Source of the DNA: Crocinitomicaceae bacterium
GTDB lineage: Bacteria; Bacteroidota; Bacteroidia; Flavobacteriales_D; Crocinitomicaceae
Length of the DNA: 12,450 bases
Reading direction: 5' to 3'
Assembly: GCA_020635955.1 (NCBI GenBank)
Contig: JACJYW010000017.1
Span: 1-12,450 of the forward strand
Shown: positions 7,401 through 12,450 of the stretch, in pieces
How positions within the stretch are numbered: the first letter of the stretch is position 1
Layout of the letters: each line of letters starts with the position of its first letter
The notes under the pieces: generated by a model
The model's database searches: none
Told to the model about the DNA's origin: nothing
The model's input: the letters and a program-made list of their open reading frames with translations, nothing else
Made by a program: the position numbers and the translations under genes

Positions 7401-7461
7401 CTCTTAAAATTAATGGAGGAAAACTTTTCTATTAGTGGATTATCTAACAGTTTCATTAAAA

Positions 7462-7722
7462 CTATCTTTTAAACACTTGAAAGCTTTTTGCAGCAGATAC
7501 TAAATGCTTGTCATTAACATAATGCTTCTTCAATACTCCTAACCCTGAATGATTACTAATTGTAGGTGCCTTATCCCCGAAATGTTCTACTAAAGCTGTC
7601 AAGTAGGTTTTGCGTAAATGCTTCAACTGAACTTTTTTATCAATACCAGTTTGATTCCAGAAATGAGTAAATGTTTTTGTGAATTTCGCAAATAACAGAC
7701 GAGCTAAAACTCGCCGTGACTT
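7462..7722 (-). pseudogene. Tyrosine recombinase (phage-type integrase), C-terminal remnant
   Basis: The minus strand from 7722 to the TAG at 7464-7462 is open for 86 codons. It is bounded upstream by an in-frame TAA at 7725-7723 and has no ATG start. From about codon 11 it reads as the C-terminal catalytic part of a tyrosine recombinase. HLRKT is at codons 35-39 (box II Arg at 37), NHSG follows with His58, and LKKHYV gives the expected catalytic Tyr68. The Arg-His and His-Tyr spacings (21 and 10) fit the family (Cre: 23 and 9). The box I arginine, the core-binding domain and the start are all missing, so it is a decayed fragment. Codons 1-10 or so, near 7700-7722, probably represent unrelated DNA beyond the break. 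It lies tail to tail with the TPR gene and marks the edge of an old mobile insertion. Confidence 0.82.
7698..7715 (-). other. Short hairpin 3' of the STAS-like gene
   Basis: On the minus strand GGCGAG and CTCGTC can pair (five Watson-Crick pairs and one G-T wobble) around a TTTTAG loop. It lies 26 bases beyond the stop of the gene at 7742, close to where integrase similarity begins. No T run follows, so it is at best a weak terminator or a structure left at the rearrangement junction. Confidence 0.25.
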
Positions 7723-7741
7723 TTAATTTTCAATGATACAT

Positions 7742-8143
7742 TTAGCTCATATTCCTATGCGCCTCAATCAAATCTAAAGCTTCATCAACGGTTCTCACCA
7801 CCTGAGTATCTACCAATGGTTTGAATAATTTCAGATATAGCTGAACTTCCATTTTTGAAGCCCAATTAGACACGATCACGATATCCAGGTGCCTTCTGTT
7901 TTGAATGGATCTTTCTTGCGCAAGATATTGCTTCGCTTCATTGGTGAACGTCACTATACCTGTGCGCACATCTGAAATGGCGTAATATTTTTTATCCCCT
8001 ATGATCTTGTCTCGGTAGTGACTTATGGACTTGACATGCTCCTCTTCTATTCTATTGATCTTATCATAGCGTATGATCAAAACATCATCAAGCAAATGTT
8101 CGATCTCGCCGAATGAAGTTTCATATTTTTCACATTTGAACAT
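7742..8143 (-). CDS. SpoIIAA-like / STAS-fold protein
   Basis: A 133-residue soluble protein. Residues about 8-125 follow the pattern of a STAS-like family found widely in Bacteroidota. There is an N-terminal strand pair, then YYAISDV (53-59), a TNEAKQYLA helix (67-75), a core strand LDIVIVSN (86-93) and a C-terminal TVDEALDLIE helix (118-127). The family fold resembles anti-sigma-factor antagonists (SpoIIAA). The conserved phosphorylatable serine of true antagonists (D-S-S/T-G) is not evident here; the nearest equivalent is the SDVRTG segment at 57-62. Its biochemical role is therefore unclear. It is a monocistronic gene, divergent from the MORN lipoprotein and separated by 140 bases. The ATG at 8143 is the natural start. 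A link to the SpoIIE-type phosphatase at 1152 is possible but not shown. Confidence 0.75.
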   Translation of the reverse strand: MFKCEKYETSFGEIEHLLDDVLIIRYDKINRIEEEHVKSISHYRDKIIGDKKYYAISDVRTGIVTFTNEAKQYLAQERSIQNRRHLDIVIVSNWASKMEVQLYLKLFKPLVDTQVVRTVDEALDLIEAHRNMS

Positions 8144-8252
8144 ACCAAATAAATAACATGACTAAATGTTAATTTGTTCAAAAGGAGGGGTTTAGCTAAA
8201 ATATAAAAAGATTTCAATCAGTCAAAATACGCATACAATCAATCATTATCTA

Positions 8253-8279
8253 TTGTACGATATTTCTTCATTAACTTTG
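8253..8279 (+). promoter_or_regulatory. Promoter for the MORN-variant lipoprotein (probably leaderless)
   Basis: TAACTTTG at 8272-8279 matches TAnnTTTG exactly and is followed by only four bases before the ATG at 8284. A TTG lies at 8253-8255, giving a slightly short 16-base spacer. Transcription should start at or next to the A of the ATG, giving a leaderless mRNA. Confidence 0.55.
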
Positions 8280-8283
8280 AACC

Positions 8284-8718
8284 ATGCGATATTTGATCTT
8301 ATTCATTTTACCTGCTCTTGTAGGTTTTTCATGTTCTGGTAATTCATCAGAAGCAGAAAGCTCTGAATCCATTGACTCTACATACTGCGATTGCTTTGAA
8401 CTTACCTTTGATCAACAATACAATCATTGGTGGAGATATGAAAGAAGAAAGGGATTTACCGGAAAATGTGATGTAAAACAGGCCAACGGAAACGTTGATT
8501 ACGAGAAGAATTTTATAGACGGAAAGATGGAAGGGGAATACATTGTTTATCACGAAAATGGTCAACCTTACAAGATCAGGAATTACATGCAGAATTTTCA
8601 GGATGGAGACTCTTACACTTATTCCAAATCTGGTAGATTAATTGCCCATGCCATATACAAAAGAGGACATTTAAAAGAAATGGTCTTTGAAGATCGATCC
8701 ATTAACATTGAAGACTAA
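8284..8718 (+). CDS. Lipoprotein with MORN-variant (YwqK-like) repeats
   Basis: A 144-residue protein with a lipoprotein signal peptide and lipidation at Cys17 (GFSC). A low-complexity Ser/Glu linker (18-32) follows. From about residue 60 to 130 it has roughly three copies of the MORN_2 pattern (G-x-x-x-x-x-Y-x-x-G-x-x-x-G), for example around 66-85, 86-108 and 109-130. In Bacteroidota such proteins are often annotated as YwqK-family antitoxins, but the toxin-antitoxin label has little experimental support. Here the protein is exported, so a cytoplasmic antitoxin role is unlikely. A surface or periplasmic binding role is more plausible. The stop codon overlaps the stop codon of the convergent mscM gene by four bases (8715-8718). 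The start is fixed by the adjacent promoter box and the signal peptide. Confidence 0.82.
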   Translation: MRYLILFILPALVGFSCSGNSSEAESSESIDSTYCDCFELTFDQQYNHWWRYERRKGFTGKCDVKQANGNVDYEKNFIDGKMEGEYIVYHENGQPYKIRNYMQNFQDGDSYTYSKSGRLIAHAIYKRGHLKEMVFEDRSINIED

Positions 8719-10028
8719 TTCAACAGTCTCTTGAAATCTTTACCTGTAGGGCTTTCGAAAACAGCTAGATCAAAATACTCCAACGTAGCCAGGAAGTGAT
8801 CAAAAATATCAGATAGGATCTTTTCATATTCGGACCAAACTGTGGTTTTCGTGAAAAAATATACTTGCAAAGCCACCCCTTTTTCAGTTGGTTCTAATTG
8901 ACGCACCATTAAAGTCATGTCTTTGCGAACGTGCTCATTTTTTCTAAGATACTGTTCCATATAGTATCTGAAAATCCCAATATTCGTTTGATTTCTTCCG
9001 TTGATCAACACCTTTTTATTGATTTGATTATTAGCATTGAAATCGGCAATCTCATTCTCCTTCTTGGCCACATAATCTTTGATCAATTCAATTTCCCCAA
9101 GCTTATCCAGCATTTCTGGAGTACAGAATTTAATAGAGGAAATTTGAATATTAATGGCACGCACAGCCCTTCTTCCTCCCGACTCCTGCATTCCACGCCA
9201 GTTTCTGAATGAATCTGAAATAAAAGCGTAGGTAGGAATGGTGGTAATGGTCATATCAAAATTCTGAACCTTTACCGTATTCAATGTAATCTCTAAAACA
9301 TCTCCATCAGCACCGTATTTTTCCATGGTCACCCAATCTCCAATCCGCACCATATCATTTGCAGCTAACTGTATACTTCCCACAAATCCCAGAATCGTAT
9401 CCTTAAACACCAATAAAATAACGGCTGTCATGGCTCCCATTGAAGTCAGTATCACGAAGAGATCAACATTGAACGCAACAGAGATCATTACAACTCCCAA
9501 AACCACGTAAACAATGATCTTCCCGAGTTGAATAAAAGAAGCAATTGGTTTATCCTTCAAAGATTCTCTGTCCTCTAATACATGTCCTGCAGTATTCAAA
9601 AAACGCGTGAGAACGATCATCAGTACAAATACAATAGCAATGTCTGTTAATCGAATTCCAAGATCCGCAATACGTGGAAAAGAATAGAAGATGATACGCA
9701 TGAAGTAATCCATCAATAGTAATGGTACCATGTGCGCCATAGCAGAAAAGAATCTCTTTTCTACCAGATAGTCATCCCATTTGGTTTTCGTCTTTGAAGC
9801 AAATGAATGAATGATGCTTAAAAAGATCTTACGGGTAAGCCACCACAACATAAAACTCACACCAAACACCAATACAAAAAGTATCGCCGTTCTGGTGTAC
9901 ACAAGAAGTGAATCTTCTAATCCCCATGAAGTAAGAATTTCATTAGAATAATCGATTACCTCCTGGGTTTGAAGATGAAGTTTCTTTAACTGTATTGGTT
10001 TACTAATAAGAGAATCCTCAAGGGCCAT
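8715..10028 (-). CDS. mscM: Mechanosensitive channel of the MscS superfamily, YbdG/MscM type
   Basis: A 437-residue inner-membrane protein, close to the length of E. coli YbdG (415). It has five hydrophobic helices at about 43-63, 98-116, 126-146, 165-185 and 188-208; the last is the glycine/alanine-containing pore helix. The MscS beta domain follows (about 212-285) with the highly typical segments LAANDMVRIGDWV (221-233), KYGADGDVLEI (237-247), FDMTITTIPTYA (257-268) and SFRNWRGMQESGGRR (273-287). Together these point to the YbdG subgroup rather than MscS itself. The C-terminal region (about 300-437) is a cytoplasmic alpha/beta domain. Such channels release solutes on hypo-osmotic shock. The gene lies 39 bases downstream of vanW on the same strand, so the two may be co-transcribed, and its stop overlaps that of the convergent MORN gene. 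Confidence 0.93.
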   Translation of the reverse strand: MALEDSLISKPIQLKKLHLQTQEVIDYSNEILTSWGLEDSLLVYTRTAILFVLVFGVSFMLWWLTRKIFLSIIHSFASKTKTKWDDYLVEKRFFSAMAHMVPLLLMDYFMRIIFYSFPRIADLGIRLTDIAIVFVLMIVLTRFLNTAGHVLEDRESLKDKPIASFIQLGKIIVYVVLGVVMISVAFNVDLFVILTSMGAMTAVILLVFKDTILGFVGSIQLAANDMVRIGDWVTMEKYGADGDVLEITLNTVKVQNFDMTITTIPTYAFISDSFRNWRGMQESGGRRAVRAINIQISSIKFCTPEMLDKLGEIELIKDYVAKKENEIADFNANNQINKKVLINGRNQTNIGIFRYYMEQYLRKNEHVRKDMTLMVRQLEPTEKGVALQVYFFTKTTVWSEYEKILSDIFDHFLATLEYFDLAVFESPTGKDFKRLLN

Positions 10029-10067
10029 AATTACATTTTTCAGCCCTCAAAATTAATAAGATTCTAC

Positions 10068-10883
10068 TTATTGCCCAGAAGAAATCAGGGGATTGTACAT
10101 CATGATGGCATGATTTTCTGCTACCATTTCTTCTTTTTGTTCTGCTGTGAATTTATTGGATATCCTTCTCCAGATCTCATTGTGTCTGGTATATCCACCC
10201 CACCACTGCAATTCAAACTTGTGATTTTTCTCAAATACCTCATATTCCTGAGCTATTGGAAACCCTGAACAAATAGATCCTTCAAGATATTTATCAGATA
10301 GCCATAGATTAATTTGAAATGGCGTTTGAGTTTCATTTTTGATCTGCAGATCAATGTAATTATAGGCAAGTGTTGCTCCACTTCCAAAGGGTAATTTACG
10401 ATTGACATCCGGAAAAACATCATAACTATGTCTCCAACGTTGGGTCACGGTTAAAGGTGTATGCAAAGTCATCCAATAGATCAAATTTCCCATCTGACAC
10501 AATCCTCCTCCTGTACCTTTTCCAATTTTACCATTATGCAAAGTCAATCCATCCAAATAACCCTTTTGCTTGGTAGGCCTTCCCACCAATTTCCAAAATG
10601 AAAAGGTTTGTCCAGGTTCTATGATGACGCCATTTACTTTTGACATGGCTAATTTTAAGTTCACGATCTTGTTATGTTGGAGATACATGTCAACATCTTT
10701 CAGTTTCCTCAATAATAGTGAACGGTGAGTTGTCAATTGGTTGGGAAGATGCGAGAGATCAATTTCCCTCGCATAGCTCTCCCCACACGTTAACCAATTG
10801 TATCGTTGTTTCAAAATGAAATATTCTTTACCTAATTTTCTTCGGATCTTGCTTTTGTTCTGGGGCTTTTCAACATTTTTCAT
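10068..10883 (-). CDS. VanW family protein
   Basis: A 271-residue protein, the length of short VanW proteins (about 275). The VanW core is at about 75-185: NLKLAMSKVNGVIIEPGQTF followed by SFWKLVG (to residue 101), GKGTGGGLCQMGNLIY (121-136), RHS (151-153) and a beta segment YNYIDLQIKN (174-183). This corresponds to the family signature PGETFSFN...G.GGG.CQ...LY. The family is named after a gene of the vancomycin-resistance vanB cluster, but its biochemical role is not established; presence here does not imply vancomycin resistance, and no van ligase genes are nearby. There is no signal peptide, and a basic N-terminus (2-20) precedes the domain. The ATG at 10883 is chosen. It is upstream of mscM on the same strand, so a shared cell-envelope role is possible. 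Confidence 0.92.
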   Translation of the reverse strand: MKNVEKPQNKSKIRRKLGKEYFILKQRYNWLTCGESYAREIDLSHLPNQLTTHRSLLLRKLKDVDMYLQHNKIVNLKLAMSKVNGVIIEPGQTFSFWKLVGRPTKQKGYLDGLTLHNGKIGKGTGGGLCQMGNLIYWMTLHTPLTVTQRWRHSYDVFPDVNRKLPFGSGATLAYNYIDLQIKNETQTPFQINLWLSDKYLEGSICSGFPIAQEYEVFEKNHKFELQWWGGYTRHNEIWRRISNKFTAEQKEEMVAENHAIMMYNPLISSGQ

Positions 10884-11022
10884 GGCTAAGTTTTTCCTTG
10901 AAATTATGGAATAGCCATATCAATATTCAATCCTGATCGAGCGAACTAAATGTCGATTTATTTTATGATACCGGTGGTTGATTATTTGAAATTTGAAGCT
11001 GAATTCAGGATGATCAAAGATC

Positions 11023-11910
11023 TTACATTCTAATGAATTCTACCATTTCATTGAGGTATGGACCGAATCCATAAACAGATGGAATATCTGTGTGACTAGC
11101 TCCCGCAACTCTTAAAGCTTTGCCAAATGATCCCTGATAATTGCCATAGATGATCTCTCCGTTTTCAATAGCCACATAATCGTCTTCAACTCCATGGATC
11201 CAGAAATAGGGAACCTGAACTTTTTTGATCTCTTCAGCATTATTGAATTCCAATTCCGTTAAAAAGTCAGCATCAACATTAATACCTGTTGAACTTTGCG
11301 TGATGTATTCAACGGAAGCAAGGGGTGATTCACAGATGAGTTTCTGTGGTTTAAAATCAGTTCGATTCCCCGCCATGTGAATAAGTGGAATACAACCCAG
11401 GCTATAACCATAATAGTACGTTCTATCAGAACCGGCACCTTGATTGATCAACCAATCCAAACCGGCATTTGCATCATCAACCAAACCTTGCTCGCTCGAC
11501 TTTCCTTCAGACATTCCAAATCCCCTGTAATCGATCATGAATACTCCATAATTATGTAATCCGCCAACATGCGCCCATAATGCTTGTTTGGTCCAGTAAT
11601 AATCCATGTGCCTGGCCTGACCATGGCAGAAATAAATGATGGTATCCTGATCAATGGTTGCTGTATCACCCATGTAGAGCCCATAAATGGTATACGATTC
11701 TCCACTTTCAACATCAACTGACTCAAATGACACAAGTGTTTGCTGAATGTTAGCGTTCATCATACTATCCGGGATAATCAGCTCTGGGTCCTGATAGTCT
11801 TTGAATTCATAATGATCCAAAGCAACAGAAGGAAAAGCCAATGTATCCAATTTTACTTTTTTGCACGAAACCGCCAGGATCAAGATCAATATTATCCACA
11901 AATACCTCAT
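11023..11910 (-). CDS. Alpha/beta-hydrolase lipoprotein (probable esterase/peptidase-like)
   Basis: A 295-residue protein with a lipoprotein signal peptide and lipobox AVSC (Cys16), so it is anchored in the envelope. From about residue 85 it has an alpha/beta-hydrolase fold: oxyanion-type HG (96-97), YRGFGMSEG (128-136), nucleophile elbow GYSLG (168-172, Ser170), an acid in HGVEDDYV (239-246, Asp243 or Asp244) and a catalytic His in ASHTD (271-275, His273). The triad is complete, so the enzyme should be active. The order of motifs resembles the serine aminopeptidase/BEM46-like group, but the substrate cannot be told. The ATG overlaps the upstream stop (ATGA, 11907-11910), so it is translationally coupled to the beta-barrel gene. 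That suggests that the two act together at the outer membrane. Confidence 0.88.
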   Translation of the reverse strand: MRYLWIILILILAVSCKKVKLDTLAFPSVALDHYEFKDYQDPELIIPDSMMNANIQQTLVSFESVDVESGESYTIYGLYMGDTATIDQDTIIYFCHGQARHMDYYWTKQALWAHVGGLHNYGVFMIDYRGFGMSEGKSSEQGLVDDANAGLDWLINQGAGSDRTYYYGYSLGCIPLIHMAGNRTDFKPQKLICESPLASVEYITQSSTGINVDADFLTELEFNNAEEIKKVQVPYFWIHGVEDDYVAIENGEIIYGNYQGSFGKALRVAGASHTDIPSVYGFGPYLNEMVEFIRM

Positions 11911-12450
11911 GATTTCTTCATTTTGAATGGATAACTAAAACCTATATAAAACCCTGTACTACCCCATTCACCCAGTAAACTCTTGTAGGGAACGAATGAA
12001 CTCACATTATTCAAATAGGGAGCAATGAATTTGAATTCAGTAGTCAATCTCCAGGGATGTTTCTTTCCCTTTACAACATGTCCTATTTGAGGAGAGAAGA
12101 TCCAATGATGCAATTGATCCTGCTCATTTGCCATTTTGCGTTTGAATTCAAAGTAATTGTTGACACCAACATACCAGTAATTGCTTCTTTTTCCGTAGTT
12201 CCAAAAAGCGTTGGCATCCAGAATTGGCCAGGCTCTTTGCTCTTTTGAATCAATACTTATGATGTAATTAAAAGAGGGCGACACGGATACATTTGGTATA
12301 TACTTCTTTTGCTGTAAAACCTGATATGTAATCCCTGCATCTACTTGAAAATTGCCAAAAAAGGCGGCCGTAGTGTGCCAACCTCCAAATACAGTTAATG
12401 AGGAATCAATTCCATAACCAACTTCAATTGATGTCATGGGAATGGGAATG
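11907..12450 (-). CDS. Probable outer-membrane beta-barrel protein, C-terminal part (runs off right edge)
   Basis: The reading frame stays open to the right edge. Codons before the Met at 12437 read I-P-I-P, so the visible 176 residues after that Met are probably an internal start and the true N-terminus lies outside. The protein has alternating hydrophobic/polar strands with many aromatic residues, such as IEVGYGID, SVSPSFNYIISID, FSPQIGHVV and WRLTTEFKFIAPY, and ends in a final strand GFYIGFSYPF followed by a short basic tail. This is the look of an outer-membrane barrel, although the last residue is not the usual terminal Phe. I do not recognise a specific family. The stop TGA overlaps the ATG of the downstream hydrolase gene, indicating an operon. 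Confidence 0.7.
   Translation of the reverse strand, partial: IPIPMTSIEVGYGIDSSLTVFGGWHTTAAFFGNFQVDAGITYQVLQQKKYIPNVSVSPSFNYIISIDSKEQRAWPILDANAFWNYGKRSNYWYVGVNNYFEFKRKMANEQDQLHHWIFSPQIGHVVKGKKHPWRLTTEFKFIAPYLNNVSSFVPYKSLLGEWGSTGFYIGFSYPFKMKKS

Noticed and set aside
7413..7472. A 19-codon plus-strand reading frame (ATG at 7413, TAA at 7470-7472) after the TPR gene
   Set aside because: Too short, no recognisable motif, and its end overlaps the integrase remnant on the other strand. It may be the stub of a gene lost at the junction, but cannot be supported.
4572..7741. An integrative element inserted at the tRNA-fMet gene, with the integrase remnant at its far end
   Set aside because: A tRNA-targeting element should leave a copy of the tRNA 3' end at the other boundary. 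Nothing like the T arm and acceptor end is seen around 7680-7741.
8181..8190. AAAGGAGGGG, a strong Shine-Dalgarno-like stretch on the plus strand
   Set aside because: No start codon lies at a usable distance downstream and no reading frame follows. Bacteroidota rarely use strong Shine-Dalgarno sites. It is probably chance.
8284..8718. A toxin-antitoxin system based on the YwqK-like label of the MORN protein
   Set aside because: The protein has a lipoprotein signal and would be exported, and no toxin gene is adjacent on the same strand.
10048..10055. TAATTTTG (minus strand) as a promoter -7 box for mscM
   Set aside because: It matches TAnnTTTG, but no TTG is found at the required distance upstream and the spacing to vanW suggests an operon. 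The short box alone is expected by chance in AT-rich DNA.
10068..10883. Vancomycin resistance cluster suggested by vanW
   Set aside because: No ligase, dehydrogenase or dipeptidase genes are nearby. VanW homologs are widespread outside resistance clusters, and the outer membrane already limits vancomycin in this phylum.

Overview
The window looks chromosomal and comes from a member of the Bacteroidota, most likely a Flavobacteriales-type organism. Three things point there. The DNA is AT-rich (by eye about 35-38% GC). Several start regions carry the Bacteroidota-type promoter TTG-N(17-23)-TAnnTTTG. The gene families are typical of the phylum: a beta-propeller/Y_Y_Y/SpoIIE phosphatase, many short lipoproteins, MORN-variant proteins and a SpoIIAA-like STAS protein. 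The species cannot be named from the sequence.

Layout. 1-1037 (minus): the ribosome-assembly GTPase genes era and der, head to tail, with the der ATG directly after the era stop; der runs off the left edge. 1152-4481 (plus): a divergently transcribed 1109-residue membrane sensor phosphatase. 4527-4703: an initiator tRNA-fMet with its own promoter and a strong intrinsic terminator. 4853-7400 (plus): five closely spaced or overlapping genes, probably one operon. The first two encode exported, mutually similar lipocalin-like proteins. The last three are a more AT-rich block of unrecognised proteins, one with TPR repeats. 7462-7722 (minus): the C-terminal remnant of a tyrosine recombinase, marking past mobile-element activity at the end of that block. 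7742-8143 (minus): a SpoIIAA-like STAS protein. 8284-8718 (plus): a MORN-variant lipoprotein with a probable leaderless promoter. 8715-10883 (minus): vanW followed by a YbdG/MscM-type mechanosensitive channel. 11023-12450 (minus): a probable outer-membrane beta-barrel, cut by the right edge, translationally coupled to a lipoprotein alpha/beta-hydrolase.

How they fit together. The era/der, tRNA-fMet, mscM and vanW genes look like core chromosome. The accessory part is 4853-7722, where orphan genes end against a broken integrase. The best candidate for something undescribed is the three-gene block 5805-7400. No function can be assigned to it from sequence alone. A second, weaker idea is that the SpoIIE-type phosphatase and the nearby STAS-like protein are parts of a partner-switching signalling route.
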